DNA of 64,000 nucleotides from Draconibacterium orientale (lineage in GTDB: Bacteria > Bacteroidota > Bacteroidia > Bacteroidales > Prolixibacteraceae). The stretch spans positions 1,178,001-1,242,000 of the forward strand of contig NZ_CP007451.1 of assembly GCF_000626635.1 (NCBI RefSeq), given 5' to 3'. Every line of letters starts with the position of its first letter. Within the stretch, counting starts at the first letter, position 1. This document shows, piece by piece, positions 26,691 to 36,597 of the stretch. Made by a program: the position numbers and the translations under genes. A model generated the notes under the pieces. It worked only from the letters and a program-made list of their open reading frames with translations. It did not search any database and was not told the DNA's origin.

Positions 26691-27164
26691 TTAAATTGAA
26701 ATTTCTACAATCTCAAAAGGTATCACTCCTGACGGAACTTTAATTTCAACCACATCGCCAACTTTTTTGCCCATCAATCCTTTGGCAATTGGCGTTTGTA
26801 CCGATATCTTTCCTTCTTTCAGATTCGCTTCACTTTCGGGAACCAAAGTATACTGCATAGTAGCATTATTCTTTTTGTTCTTAATGGTTACTTTATTCAG
26901 AATCTGAACTTGTGACGTATCAATTTTCGACTCATCGAGAATCCGGGCATTGGCCACTTTATTTTTTATCTGGGCGATTTTAGCTTCAAGCATACCCTGG
27001 GCATCTTTAGCTGCATCGTACTCGGCATTTTCCGAGATATCTCCCTTTTCAATGGCCTCGCCAATCTGCTTCGAAATCTTTGGGCGCTCAACAGTCATCA
27101 AGTGCTCCAGCTCTTTCTTCAGCTTTTCTAATCCGTCTTTCGTCAAGTATGTTACTTCGGACAT
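26691..27164 (-). CDS. greA: Transcription elongation factor GreA
   Basis: GreA enters the RNA polymerase secondary channel and stimulates cleavage of backtracked transcripts. The 157-residue protein shows YLTKDGLEKLKKELEHL, the coiled-coil with the tip acidic pair in GDISENAEYDAAKD, and the C-terminal FKBP-like domain with SPIAKGLMGK-type sequence (PIAKGLMGKKVGD). It is the first gene of greA-hit. Confidence 0.95.
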   Translation of the reverse strand: MSEVTYLTKDGLEKLKKELEHLMTVERPKISKQIGEAIEKGDISENAEYDAAKDAQGMLEAKIAQIKNKVANARILDESKIDTSQVQILNKVTIKNKKNNATMQYTLVPESEANLKEGKISVQTPIAKGLMGKKVGDVVEIKVPSGVIPFEIVEISI

Positions 27165-27253
27165 TTTGTATCCTCCTTTATTTAATTGTTTCGCCTCAAC
27201 GTAGGCATAAAAAAATAGAAAGAATCCCGATTTGTCCGGAACTCTTCCTTTTG

Positions 27254-27261
27254 CAAAATTA
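27254..27261 (-). promoter_or_regulatory. Candidate -7 element for greA-hit
   Basis: The minus strand reads TAATTTTG, matching TAnnTTTG, about 90 bp before greA; the -33 region is T-rich but has no exact TTTG. Confidence 0.4.
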
Positions 27262-27327
27262 TATAATTTCTTGAATATTAAAATATTCTAAGTAAAAAAA
27301 TATCGAAAACAGATGATATTTACGCAG

Positions 27328-27717
27328 TTAGACATATTTCCTGTTGATAATCTCACTATATATCACAGCTTTCTTCAGCGAAAACTTCTCCCCCAGCAAC
27401 AACGACTGCTTTTTCGTTTTTTTAGCCGGTTGCTCTTTTCGTTTTAGCGGCGTCGATTTCTTTCCTTCAGCACTATATTGGAATGCCGGACGAACTTCCT
27501 GAGCAGGCTCTTCTTCCTCCACTTCTTCTTGTATTACCTGAGGCTGTGGCTGCCCCGGCATATCTTTATTGTCATCCATCAGCATTTCCCAAAAATCCTG
27601 AGCACTGCCGGCTCCTGAAGCAGACTCTCCGGGTGCAGCATTCTTTTTACGTGTTTTATTAAGAATGCCAAACAAGGCAACTATCAAGGTCAATATGATA
27701 ACTACTATATCATCCAT
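27328..27717 (-). CDS. Small single-pass membrane protein of unknown function
   Basis: I do not recognise a family. The 129 residues start with a membrane helix (about residues 3-19, VVIILTLIVALFGI), then NKTRKKN, which suits a short periplasmic N-terminus and a cytoplasmic tail. The tail has a Gln/Pro/Glu-rich acidic stretch (EEVEEEEP) and a basic C-terminal third ending in KKAVIYSEIINRKYV. The conserved-looking C-terminus may be the functional part. It is a lone gene divergent from the Rieske-like lipoprotein. Confidence 0.7.
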   Translation of the reverse strand: MDDIVVIILTLIVALFGILNKTRKKNAAPGESASGAGSAQDFWEMLMDDNKDMPGQPQPQVIQEEVEEEEPAQEVRPAFQYSAEGKKSTPLKRKEQPAKKTKKQSLLLGEKFSLKKAVIYSEIINRKYV

Positions 27718-27740
27718 AATTTTCTATCAGCAATAAATTG

Positions 27741-27748
27741 TATTTTTG
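27741..27748 (+). promoter_or_regulatory. Candidate -7 element for the Rieske-like lipoprotein
   Basis: TATTTTTG matches TAnnTTTG and lies about 80 bp before the gene; no exact -33 partner is seen. Confidence 0.4.
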
Positions 27749-27829
27749 GCTGTTCAGTTTATAAAAGTACGAAACGTGTGCGGAAATAAAAATTTTCGCG
27801 TTAAAGAATAATAAAACAAAGTTAGCATT

Positions 27830-28273
27830 ATGCAAAAAAGCAACACCGGCAGCAAGGCGATATATTCGGGAATGAAGTATTTGTTTTTTATTGCACTTAC
27901 TTTTTTGATGTATTCGTCGTGCAACGAGATTGCCTCGGAAATTCCGGATGTTTGGGTGGGCTTAAATCTTGATTTGGGGCTTTACAACGAACTAACCGTG
28001 CCCGGCAACTCGGCCTACTTCCCGAACCAGGGCTTTGGAGGCGTTATTGTTTATTGCGAAATAGAAGGCTCGTACTATGCATTTGATGCGGCTTGTACCA
28101 ACGAAATCAATCCTTCGTGCAGGGTAGTAAACGACGGAGCTGTAGGAAAATGCTCGTGCTGCGAATCGGAATACATATTTATTGGCGGCACAGTATTAAA
28201 AGGCCCCGCTGCGGCTCCACTAAAGCAGTACAATACCTCGCTTAGTGGAAATATACTTCGGGTTTATAACTAA
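27830..28273 (+). CDS. Rieske-fold lipoprotein with non-canonical cluster ligands
   Basis: A 147-residue protein with a lipoprotein signal (cysteine at 31, MYSSC). The ATG at 27872 would give a more usual lipoprotein leader, MKYLFFIALTF, and is an equally good start. The C-terminal half follows the Rieske pattern: C89-T-N91, sixteen residues, then C108-S-C-C111, then GGTVLKGPAAAPLKQY as in Rieske proteins. Canonical Rieske is C-x-H...C-x2-H, so His is replaced by Asn at 91 and by Cys at 111. Whether it binds a 2Fe-2S cluster, another metal or none cannot be told from sequence. No partner oxidoreductase is adjacent. Confidence 0.75.
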   Translation: MQKSNTGSKAIYSGMKYLFFIALTFLMYSSCNEIASEIPDVWVGLNLDLGLYNELTVPGNSAYFPNQGFGGVIVYCEIEGSYYAFDAACTNEINPSCRVVNDGAVGKCSCCESEYIFIGGTVLKGPAAAPLKQYNTSLSGNILRVYN

Positions 28274-28275
28274 AA

Positions 28276-28306
28276 AAAATGGGCTACACAAAGTGAAACC
28301 CATTTT
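28276..28306. terminator. Hairpin between the convergent Rieske-like gene and ahcY
   Basis: AAAATGGG pairs with CCCATTTT around a 15-base loop. The A and T flanks would let it work in both directions. Confidence 0.6.
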
Positions 28307-28327
28307 CTATTATAAAAATATTTCTTC

Positions 28328-29755
28328 TTAATACCTGTAGTGCTCCGGCTTAAACGGACCTTCTTTCGAAACGCCCAGATAAGCGGCTTGCTTTTCGGTA
28401 AGCTCAGTCAGTTTTACGCCAATTTGCGCCAAATGCAAACGGGCAACTTCCTCATCCAGCTTTTTCGATAAAGTGTAAACACCAACTTCGTAGTTGTTCT
28501 CCCACAAATCAATTTGCGCCAAACTCTGGTTGGTAAACGAGTTACTCATTACAAACGACGGGTGTCCGGTTGCACATCCAAGGTTTACCAAACGACCTTC
28601 GGCCAGCAAGTAAATACAGTGACCATCTTTATAAATATATTTATCAACCTGTGGTTTGATGTTTACTTTTTCAATTCCCGGCCATTTTTCCATTCGGGCA
28701 ACCTGAATTTCATTGTCGAAGTGGCCAATATTACAAACAATCGACTGATCTTTCATATTTGCCATGTGCTCGGCAGTAATTACATCGCAGTTTCCGGTGG
28801 TAGTAACATAAATGTTTCCTTCGGCCAATGCATCTTCCATGGTTTTCACCTCGAAACCTTCCATAGCTGCCTGCAGCGCACAAATCGGATCAATCTCGGT
28901 AACAATTACGCGGGCACCATAACTGCGCATTGAGTGAGCACAACCTTTACCCACATCGCCATAACCGGCAACTACAACAACTTTTCCGGCAATCATTACA
29001 TCGGTAGCTCGTTTAATACCGTCGGCCAGCGACTCGCGACATCCGTACAGGTTATCGAACTTCGATTTGGTTACCGAATCGTTAACATTAATAGCAGGAA
29101 CCAGCAACTCGCCTTTCTCCGCCATGTGATATAAACGGTGCACTCCGGTAGTTGTTTCTTCCGAAACACCCTTCCATTCGGCTACAGTGCGGTGCCATTT
29201 TTGGTTATCTTCTTTTAATGTTGTTTTCAGCAACTCAAGAATTACGCCTTCTTCTTCGCTCGACGCGTCAACATCCAAAACGCTGGCATCTTTTTCGGCA
29301 GCATAACCTTTGTGAATTAACAAGGTAGCATCGCCACCATCGTCAACAATCAGCTGTGGGCCTTTTCCATCAGGGAAACTCATCGCCTCGCGGGTGCACC
29401 ACCAGTACTCTTCCAGTGTTTCACCTTTCCAGGCAAACACCGGAACTCCGGCTTTTGCAATAGCCGCCGCAGCATGATCCTGCGTTGAGAATATATTACA
29501 GCTCGCCCAACGAACATCGGCACCAAGCGACACAAGTGTTTCAATTAAAACAGCAGTTTGCACGGTCATGTGCAAACTACCCATCACACGCACTCCATCA
29601 AGCGGTTTGCGCGGGCCAAATTTTTCTCTGATGGCCATTAATCCCGGCATTTCCTTCTCCGCGATCTCAATTTCTTTTCTTCCGAATTCTGCCAACGAAA
29701 TATCGGCAACTTTGTAATCTAGTTTTTTCTGAACTGACACAGTCATATCTATCAT
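28328..29755 (-). CDS. ahcY: Adenosylhomocysteinase
   Basis: Splits S-adenosylhomocysteine to adenosine and homocysteine, relieving product inhibition of methyltransferases. The 475-residue length suits the bacterial form, which carries an insertion absent from shorter homologues. The NAD-binding [18 protein letters not shown], the substrate segment [34 protein letters not shown] and the C-terminal KPEHYRY are all intact. It appears monocistronic, with TATTTTTG on the minus strand at 29783-29790 as a likely -7 element. Confidence 0.97.
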   Translation of the reverse strand: MIDMTVSVQKKLDYKVADISLAEFGRKEIEIAEKEMPGLMAIREKFGPRKPLDGVRVMGSLHMTVQTAVLIETLVSLGADVRWASCNIFSTQDHAAAAIAKAGVPVFAWKGETLEEYWWCTREAMSFPDGKGPQLIVDDGGDATLLIHKGYAAEKDASVLDVDASSEEEGVILELLKTTLKEDNQKWHRTVAEWKGVSEETTTGVHRLYHMAEKGELLVPAINVNDSVTKSKFDNLYGCRESLADGIKRATDVMIAGKVVVVAGYGDVGKGCAHSMRSYGARVIVTEIDPICALQAAMEGFEVKTMEDALAEGNIYVTTTGNCDVITAEHMANMKDQSIVCNIGHFDNEIQVARMEKWPGIEKVNIKPQVDKYIYKDGHCIYLLAEGRLVNLGCATGHPSFVMSNSFTNQSLAQIDLWENNYEVGVYTLSKKLDEEVARLHLAQIGVKLTELTEKQAAYLGVSKEGPFKPEHYRY

Positions 29756-29782
29756 TTAATTTTTTCAAATAAAAAAGGCGTG

Positions 29783-29790
29783 CAAAAATA
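29783..29790 (-). promoter_or_regulatory. Candidate -7 element for ahcY
   Basis: The minus strand reads TATTTTTG, an exact TAnnTTTG match about 28 bp before the start codon. Confidence 0.45.
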
Positions 29791-29831
29791 ACAATTTATG
29801 CCACAAAAAAGTTGAATATCAACAACAAGGA

Positions 29832-32019
29832 TTAATTCCCCAGATCAGAGAAAAATTTCACCCGCATCAATCGAATGTCATCTTCCGAGTATTCTTCTTC
29901 GCCCAATTCTTCCAGTGCATCCTCTATGGAGTCGGTTTCAGCTTCGCGAAAAATATTCAAAAATATCCTCCTGATGATCTTCATCAATTACATCATCAAT
30001 GTAATAATCGATATTTAATTTGGTTCCCGAATTTACAATCGCCTCCACTTCGCCAATTACATCTCTCACTTCAATTCCTTTCGAGTCGGCAATATCTTCA
30101 AACGACAGTTTGCGGTCGATACTCTGAATAATAAACACCTTCATTTTCGACTTGTTGGCTACGGTACGTACCACCAGGTCTTCCGGGCGTTCAATCTCAT
30201 TTTCTTCGACATACGATTTTATGAGCGCCACAAACTCTTTACCATACCGACGGGCTTTCCCCTGCCCAACTCCCTGAATGTGCTGCAACTCCTTGGTAGT
30301 TACCGGATATTGAATAGACATATCGGCCAACGATGGATCCTGAAAAATTACAAACGGAGGCAGATTGTGCTTCTTGGCTATTTTTTTCCGCAGGTCTTTC
30401 AGCATGGCAAACAACTGCGGATCGCCACTTGCTCCTCCCGATGGAGCACCTCCGGCGTTGGCCGAATCATCCTCTTCCTCGTATTCGTGGTTTTTCACCA
30501 ACATAAAACTATGTGGCTTCTCCAGAAATTCGTGTCCTTTTTCGGTAACTTTCAGCAGGCCATAATTTTCAATGTCTTTATTGATAATACCGGCTACCAT
30601 CGACTGGCGGAACACGGCATTCCAAAAACGCTCGTCGTGCTCTTTTCCTGTGCCAAACGATTTTAGCGTATAATGTTTAAACGATTTTATGGCCGCAGTG
30701 CTGTTTCCAATCAGGATATTGGCAATATGGTCGCCTTTGTATTTTTCGTTTACTTCCAAAATAGCTTTCAGGGCCGTAACAATTTCGTCTTTCGCTTCAA
30801 TCTGCTCCTTCGGATTCAGACAGTTATCGCAATTTCCGCAATTATCAGTTCTGTAGTGCTCGCCAAAATAATGCAACAATATAATGCGGCGACAAATGGC
30901 CGACTCGGCATACGAAACCGTATCCAACAAAAGTTGTTTCCCGATCTCCTGCTCGGCAACCGGTTTTCCGTGCATAAATTTCTCCAGTTTCTGAATGTCT
31001 TTATAACTGTAAAAAGTTATGCATTGCCCTTCGCCACCATCGCGGCCGGCCCGCCCGGTTTCCTGGTAATAACCTTCTAAACTTTTTGGAATATCATAAT
31101 GAATTACAAAGCGAACATCGGGTTTATCGATACCCATACCAAAAGCAATGGTAGCCACAATTACATCCACCTCTTCCATCAGAAATTTATCCTGATTTCC
31201 CGAGCGGGTAGTGGCATCCATCCCGGCATGATAAGCAAGAGCTTTTATTCCGTTCACCTGAAGGGTTTCGGCCAGTTCTTCCACTTTTTTCCGGCTCAAA
31301 CAATAAATAATGCCCGATTTCCCTTCGTTTTGTTTTATGAATTTAATGATCTGCGTTTCGGTTTTCACCTTTGGCCGCACTTCGTAATAAAGATTAGCGC
31401 GATTAAATGATGCCTTAAAAACTTTTGCATCCAAAATGCCCAGGTTTTTTTGAATATCGTGCTGAACTTTTGCCGTTGCCGTTGCTGTAAGTGCAACAAT
31501 TGGCGACTTCCCGATTTCCTCAACTATCGGTTTTATTCGTCTGTACTCCGGTCTGAAATCGTGTCCCCACTCCGAAATACAGTGCGCCTCATCAATGGCG
31601 TAAAACGAAATCTTAATTTGTTTGAGGAATTCAATGTTCTCTTCTTTTGTTAACGACTCAGGAGCCACATAAAGCAGCTTTGTTTTTCCGGCCAGCACAT
31701 CTTCTTTTACCTGGGTTATAGCTGCTTTCGATAGCGATGAATTCAGGAAATGTGCAACACTGTCTTCGGCATGTGTACCACGTATCGCATCTACCTGATT
31801 TTTCATCAGGGCAATTAATGGAGAAATCACGATGGCAGTGCCTTCAAGAATTAAGGCCGGCAACTGATAAATTAACGACTTTCCACCCCCTGTAGGCATC
31901 AACACAAAGGTGTCTTTCCCATCCATCACACTTTTAATCGCTTCTTCTTGTTGACCTTTAAAACGGTCGAAACCAAAAAAACGCTGCAACTCTTCTGCTA
32001 ATACAACTTTTTTACTCAT
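29832..32019 (-). CDS. recQ: ATP-dependent DNA helicase RecQ, with an apparent +1 frameshift near the 3' end
   Basis: A 3'-5' superfamily 2 helicase for recombination and fork repair. Walker A is at residues 41-48 (MPTGGGKS), followed by the DEAH box in IDEAHCISEWGHDFRPEYR. The RQC zinc site is around CGNCDNC, and an HRDC domain is near RKKIAKKHNLPPFVIF. The open frame ends at 29938 after 693 residues. One base fewer in the A-run 29949-29953 lets the reading continue through an acidic tail (ALEELGEEEYSEDD) to a stop at 29832-29834, 728 residues in all, the length I expect of Bacteroidota RecQ. The disruption is either a sequencing error or a real truncation of the last 36-37 residues. Confidence 0.9.
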
Positions 32020-32202
32020 ATATCCAATCTCCCAATATCTGTAGCATAAGCAAATTTTAAATTATTAAAAGTAAGCAAAATGGCAATACAATTTAATAAA
32101 ATTTAAAACATGATGTATTTAATAGAGATTAACAGTAGGGGAAAAATTTTGGCCGTGCAATATATAAGTAATATTTGAGATATTAAATGCGAAAAATTCA
32201 TG

Positions 32203-32210
32203 TACATTTG
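32203..32210 (+). promoter_or_regulatory. Candidate -7 element for tatC-lptB
   Basis: TACATTTG matches TAnnTTTG 27 bp before tatC. A TTTG occurs upstream at 32174 but with a 25-bp spacer, longer than usual. Confidence 0.45.
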
Positions 32211-32237
32211 TGAAGTTTTTTTTGAAAACCAGAATTC

Positions 32238-33086
32238 ATGAGCGAAGAGCGTACTACCAAAAAACAAGGCGAAGAAAGTTCAAAAGGAGAAATGTCCTTT
32301 CTCGAACACCTGGAAATACTTCGTTGGCATATTATCCGGTCGTCAGCGGCCATTGTTGTTTTTGCCATCGTGGCATTTGTAATGAAATCGTTTATTTTCG
32401 ATGTGGTCATCCTCAGTCCGAGAATGCCCGACTTTTGGACTAACCGTATGTTCGAGAAACTGGGCGACCTTATCGGATCGGAAGCCGTAAAAATTAACCA
32501 GGTACCATTAAAAATGCAAAGTATAAAAATTGCCGGGCAGTTTTCTACTCATATTATGGTATCGATTATTGCCGGATTCATAATAGCATCACCTGTTGTT
32601 TTTTATGAATTTTGGCGTTTTATAAAACCTGCTTTATACGAAAAAGAGCGAAAACACGCAGGTGGTGCAGTATTTTTTACATCCATACTGTTTTTAATGG
32701 GAATACTGTTTGGCTACTATTTAATTGTACCCTTATCCATTCACTTTTTAGGAACTTACCAGGTAAGCAGCGAAGTGGAAAACACGATTAACCTCCGGTC
32801 ATATATCGGATCGGTTACATCAATATCGCTTGCCGCCGGGGTGGTTTTCCTTATTCCCATCTTCTCTTACTTTTTAAGTAAAGTGGGAATATTAACGCCA
32901 CAGTTCATGAAAACATACCGTCGTCATGCCTATGTAGTAATGTTGCTGGTATCGGCAATTATTACTCCTCCCGATATTTTTAGCCAGGTAATGGTTTGTT
33001 TCCCCTTGGTTTTCCTTTACGAAATTGGCATTTTCATTTCGCGCCGCGTAGTTAAAAATCGTGAAAAAGCCATGGAGGCCATGTAA
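32238..33086 (+). CDS. tatC: Sec-independent protein translocase TatC
   Basis: TatC is the membrane receptor for twin-arginine signal peptides. The 282-residue protein has the family start SFLEHLEILRWHIIRS, the VFYEFWRFIKPALYEKER cytoplasmic loop and six predicted membrane helices. Its first periplasmic loop (about residues 50-90) is longer than in E. coli. tatA lies 12 kb away on the other strand, so the Tat genes are split, and one clear client, the aldo/keto reductase at 15.5 kb, is in the same window. lptB follows 32 bp later. Confidence 0.95.
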   Translation: MSEERTTKKQGEESSKGEMSFLEHLEILRWHIIRSSAAIVVFAIVAFVMKSFIFDVVILSPRMPDFWTNRMFEKLGDLIGSEAVKINQVPLKMQSIKIAGQFSTHIMVSIIAGFIIASPVVFYEFWRFIKPALYEKERKHAGGAVFFTSILFLMGILFGYYLIVPLSIHFLGTYQVSSEVENTINLRSYIGSVTSISLAAGVVFLIPIFSYFLSKVGILTPQFMKTYRRHAYVVMLLVSAIITPPDIFSQVMVCFPLVFLYEIGIFISRRVVKNREKAMEAM

Positions 33087-33118
33087 TTCAGTCAAAAATT
33101 GACGTTATTTGAACCATT

Positions 33119-33841
33119 ATGATTCTTCGAGCAGAAAATATCGTTAAAAAATACCGAAAAAGAACCGTAGTAAAAGGAGTTAGTTTTCAGGTTGAACAAG
33201 GTGAAATTGTGGGATTGCTGGGACCGAACGGAGCCGGAAAAACCACGTCATTTTATATGATTGTTGGATTGATTCAACCCTTTTCAGGAAAGATCTTTCT
33301 CGATAATAAAGAGATTACAAAACTCCCGGTATACAAACGCGCACAACGCGGAATTGGCTACCTGGCGCAGGAAGCCTCAGTATTCCGAAAGCTGAGTATT
33401 GAAGACAACATCAGGGCGGTTTTGGAAATGACCGATTATTCGAAAGAATATCAGAAAGAGAAACTGGAAACACTGCTTGATGAATTCAGTTTGCAACACA
33501 TTCGGAAGAGTAAAGGTATTCAGCTTTCGGGAGGTGAGCGACGACGTACAGAAATTGCACGTGCACTGGCCATCGACCCGAAATTTATATTACTTGATGA
33601 GCCTTTTGCCGGGGTTGACCCAATTGCGGTGGAAGACATTCAGCAAATTGTAATGCAGCTGAAAGAAAAAAATATTGGCGTATTAATAACCGACCACAAC
33701 GTACACGAAACACTGCGTATTACCGACCGCTCTTATCTCCTGTTTGAAGGAAATATCCTAAAAGCCGGAACAGCGGATGAGCTGGCTGCCGACGAGGATG
33801 TGCGCCGTGTTTACCTCGGTCAGAACTTCGAATTACGTTAG
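33119..33841 (+). CDS. lptB: LPS export ABC transporter ATP-binding protein LptB
   Basis: LptB powers extraction of lipopolysaccharide from the inner membrane by LptFG. The 240-residue ATPase shows Walker [10 protein letters not shown] near residue 36, the LptB-like [16 protein letters not shown], the signature LSGGERRR, Walker [14 protein letters not shown] and the switch His in [10 protein letters not shown]. These are hallmarks of LptB rather than a generic importer ATPase. It is downstream of tatC in the same direction; the lptF/G and lptA genes are not in the window. Confidence 0.93.
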   Translation: MILRAENIVKKYRKRTVVKGVSFQVEQGEIVGLLGPNGAGKTTSFYMIVGLIQPFSGKIFLDNKEITKLPVYKRAQRGIGYLAQEASVFRKLSIEDNIRAVLEMTDYSKEYQKEKLETLLDEFSLQHIRKSKGIQLSGGERRRTEIARALAIDPKFILLDEPFAGVDPIAVEDIQQIVMQLKEKNIGVLITDHNVHETLRITDRSYLLFEGNILKAGTADELAADEDVRRVYLGQNFELR

Positions 33842-33983
33842 GAGAAACATTTTTCGCTATTTTTTTTTATTTTTTTGTTTGCAGTTTTAAAAATGTTTCT
33901 TTCCTTTGCAGCGCTAAAATAAAAACGGCGCTTTAAACGAAAAGCAAACCGATTTTAGCTGAGAAAAAAAAATCCTGAAAAAA

Positions 33984-34014
33984 TTTGGCAGATTACAAAA
34001 ATGAAGTATTTTTG
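33984..34014 (+). promoter_or_regulatory. Promoter of tRNA-Glu-rpsT
   Basis: TTTG at 33984-33987, a 19-bp spacer, then TATTTTTG at 34007-34014. This is a full match to the Bacteroidota primary sigma consensus (-33 TTTG, -7 TAnnTTTG), 31 bp before the tRNA. Confidence 0.85.
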
Positions 34015-34045
34015 CAATCCCAAAATCAAAGGAGTTAAATAGGAA

Positions 34046-34117
34046 GGCCCGTTCGTCTAGGGGTTAGGACGCCAGGTTTTCATCCTGGTAGCAGGGGTTC
34101 GAATCCCCTACGGGCTA
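34046..34117 (+). tRNA. tRNA-Glu (anticodon TTC)
   Basis: A 72-nt cloverleaf. The acceptor stem GGCCCGT / ACGGGCT has a G-T first pair, followed by discriminator A. The anticodon arm is CCAGG-TTTTCAT-CCTGG with anticodon TTC at 34079-34081, and the T arm is AGGGG-TTCGAAT-CCCCT. CCA is not encoded. It lies 31 bp before rpsT behind its own strong promoter. Confidence 0.95.
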
Positions 34118-34148
34118 CTAATTTTTAAAAAAGAGAGAAAGAAAGAAA

Positions 34149-34400
34149 ATGGCACATCATAAGTCAGCATTAAAAAGAATTCGTCAAGACGAAAAAAAGA
34201 GAGTACACAACAAGTACTACGCAAAAACTACACGTAACGCGATTAAAGCTTTGCGTAATGCTACTGACAAAGCTGAAGCAGAGAAAATGTATCCTTCAGT
34301 TGTTGCTATGATTGATAAATTAGCGAAACGCAACATCATTCATAAAAACAAAGCTGCAAACTTAAAATCGAAATTAACTACTCAGGTTAATTCGCTGTAA
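34149..34400 (+). CDS. rpsT: 30S ribosomal protein S20
   Basis: S20 is a small helical protein bound to the 5' domain of 16S rRNA. The 83 residues begin [22 protein letters not shown] and contain [17 protein letters not shown], the family's conserved C-terminal pattern. It probably shares the tRNA-Glu promoter, and a strong terminator lies 23 bp after the stop. Confidence 0.96.
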   Translation: MAHHKSALKRIRQDEKKRVHNKYYAKTTRNAIKALRNATDKAEAEKMYPSVVAMIDKLAKRNIIHKNKAANLKSKLTTQVNSL

Positions 34401-34423
34401 GAAGAGAAAAACCACAAGATATT

Positions 34424-34457
34424 AAAAACCTCTCCGAGTTTCGGAGAGGTTTTTTTG
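34424..34457 (+). terminator. Intrinsic terminator of rpsT
   Basis: AAAAACCTCTCCGA pairs with TCGGAGAGGTTTTT around a GTT loop, followed by further Ts. Confidence 0.9.
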
Positions 34458-34547
34458 TGTTTCATAATCCCGTATGTTCTGTAACTATAAATTAGTATTT
34501 CCGAAATAACTAATTATAATTATTTTTAGGATAGAACTCCGGGACAA

Positions 34548-35246
34548 ATGGGAGAATACAAAAAGCTAAATATAAAAGACTGGGCTGTTGAAGATCGTCC
34601 GCGCGAAAAACTACTAAGCAAAGGACCACGATCGTTAACCGATGCCGAACTTATTGCCATTTTAATTGGTTCGGGAAATATTGAAGAAACAGCCGTAGAG
34701 CTCTCCAGGCGCATTTTATCATCAGCCAACAATAACTTAAACGAACTGGGCCGAAAAGGCATTGATTTCCTTACCCGATTTCAGGGAATTGGCGAAGCAA
34801 AAGCCGTTACCATTGCAGCGGCGCTAGAGCTGGGTAAACGCCGAAAAGACGCTGATGTATTCAACAAAAAGCAAATTACCGGCAGTAAAGATGCCGCTGA
34901 ATATTTCCAGCCCATGCTTGGCGATCTGAATCACGAAGAATTTTGGATTCTACTGCTTAACCGTGGCAACCGGATAATCGACTCATTTATGGTGAGCCAG
35001 GGCGGAATTTCAGGCACAGTAATCGATGTGCGGCTGATATTAAAAAATGCGCTGGATAAAATGGCCAGTGCCATTATTCTCTGCCACAACCATCCTTCAG
35101 GAACTATGCAGGCATCAAATGCCGATCTGAATATTACCCGTAAAATTAAAAGCGCGGCTGAAATTATGGATATTACTGTGCTCGACCATATTATTATTGG
35201 GCAGAACAATTACCTGAGTTTAGCCGACGAAGGAATGATAAACTAA
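34548..35246 (+). CDS. radC: RadC-family JAB/MPN domain protein
   Basis: A 232-residue protein with an N-terminal helix-hairpin-helix-like region (LTRFQGIGEAKAVTIAAALELGKR) and a C-terminal JAMM metalloprotease-like domain. Metal ligands are visible in CHNHPSG and the downstream Asp in ITVLDHIIIG. Despite the name its role in DNA repair is not established. It is followed 14 bp later by the deacetylase cluster, possibly by read-through. Confidence 0.92.
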   Translation: MGEYKKLNIKDWAVEDRPREKLLSKGPRSLTDAELIAILIGSGNIEETAVELSRRILSSANNNLNELGRKGIDFLTRFQGIGEAKAVTIAAALELGKRRKDADVFNKKQITGSKDAAEYFQPMLGDLNHEEFWILLLNRGNRIIDSFMVSQGGISGTVIDVRLILKNALDKMASAIILCHNHPSGTMQASNADLNITRKIKSAAEIMDITVLDHIIIGQNNYLSLADEGMIN

Positions 35247-35260
35247 TAAACCGAACGAAA

Positions 35261-36583
35261 ATGATACTTTTTTATTCCGATGAAGTTAACCCACGGATCG
35301 AGTACATTGCAAAGCTAATCTTCGCGAACATTTTGCAAACGGAAATTGCGTTTACTCAAAACTCTGCGGAATTTCGAAAGTCGGAAATCCCAAAGATCAA
35401 TTATTCGCACGAGAAATTTGGCGATGAATTTTACATCAAACCACACAAGCTCATTTTTCAGAACGCACTTATAAAACCTACCATTAATTCGGTTTGGTAC
35501 GAGGGCGAAAAATATTTTTGCGAAACGTCCAAAGATTCCGACCTGCCTTTCGATCCCTTTGCAGCGTCGTTTTACCTGGTTACCCGCCACGAAGAATATG
35601 TAGATAAAAACCGCGATAAACTGGGGCGTTATCCTTACCAAAACAGTATTCTTAGCAAATATAATTTACTGCAAAAGCCCGTTGTAAATATCTGGGCAAA
35701 ACTGCTGGCCAAACTGCTGAAAGAAAAATATCCGGAGTTTAACTACATCGAATCGAAATTTAAATTTATCTCCACAATTGATATCGACAATGCCTACGCG
35801 TACCAAAACAAAGGTTTTTTCCGCACAACTGCGGCCTGGGCAAAGTCGCTGATAAAAGGCAACCGGCAAGACACCCTAAAACGTAAACGGGTTTTAGCCG
35901 GAAAAGAATCCGATCCGTACGACACCTACGATTACCTCGACAGTGTTTTTGCCGGTAACGAAGATAAAGTAAAATTCTTCTTTTTGCTGGGCGATTACGG
36001 AAAGTACGACAAAAACATTGCCCACACCAACAAAGAATACCGGGAATTGATAAAACGAACAGCCGAAAAATACGACGTTGGAATTCACCCCTCATTCGGC
36101 AGCAGTAAGAAAAAAGGGAAAAAGAAAGTAAAACTGGAGAAACAACGCCTGGAAGAAATTATTGGCAAAAGCATTTCCAAAAGTCGCCAGCACTATTTAC
36201 GACTGAAATTTCCGAAAACCTACACCCGCCTTATAAAAGCCGGGATTGAAGAAGACTACACCCTGGGTTATTCCGCAAAACCGGGATTCAGAGGTGGAAT
36301 TTGTACACCCTATTGTTTCTACGATCTGAAACACGAATCGGTCACCAATCTGAAGATCATACCGTTCAACATTATGGACGGAACGCTGCGTTATTACCTT
36401 CAATTGTCGCCTGAAAGAGCTTTTGAAGAAATAAAAAAGATTATGCAGGAAGTTAAAAATGTTGGTGGTACATTTGTAAGTGTCTGGCACAACGAAACCG
36501 TAAACGATTTGGGAACTTGGGAAGGTTTCAGAGATGTGTTTGAACAGATGAACAAACTGGGATTTGAATGGGCGAACAAGTAG
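35261..36583 (+). CDS. Polysaccharide deacetylase-like protein with long N-terminal domain
   Basis: A 440-residue protein without a signal peptide. The N-terminal 150 residues (FYSDEVNPRIEYIAKLIFANIL) form a domain often found in Bacteroidota in front of a deacetylase barrel. The catalytic part begins at about residue 165 with STIDIDNAY, the metal Asp motif in a variant form, then DVGIHPSFGSS in place of the usual H-x3-H, and a C-terminal VSVWHNETVND. It heads a tight four-gene run to 39569 of alternating deacetylase and acyltransferase-like genes. The substrate is unknown, probably an envelope glycan. Confidence 0.75.
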   Translation: MILFYSDEVNPRIEYIAKLIFANILQTEIAFTQNSAEFRKSEIPKINYSHEKFGDEFYIKPHKLIFQNALIKPTINSVWYEGEKYFCETSKDSDLPFDPFAASFYLVTRHEEYVDKNRDKLGRYPYQNSILSKYNLLQKPVVNIWAKLLAKLLKEKYPEFNYIESKFKFISTIDIDNAYAYQNKGFFRTTAAWAKSLIKGNRQDTLKRKRVLAGKESDPYDTYDYLDSVFAGNEDKVKFFFLLGDYGKYDKNIAHTNKEYRELIKRTAEKYDVGIHPSFGSSKKKGKKKVKLEKQRLEEIIGKSISKSRQHYLRLKFPKTYTRLIKAGIEEDYTLGYSAKPGFRGGICTPYCFYDLKHESVTNLKIIPFNIMDGTLRYYLQLSPERAFEEIKKIMQEVKNVGGTFVSVWHNETVNDLGTWEGFRDVFEQMNKLGFEWANK

Positions 36584-36597
36584 CCCGGCATTTTTAA

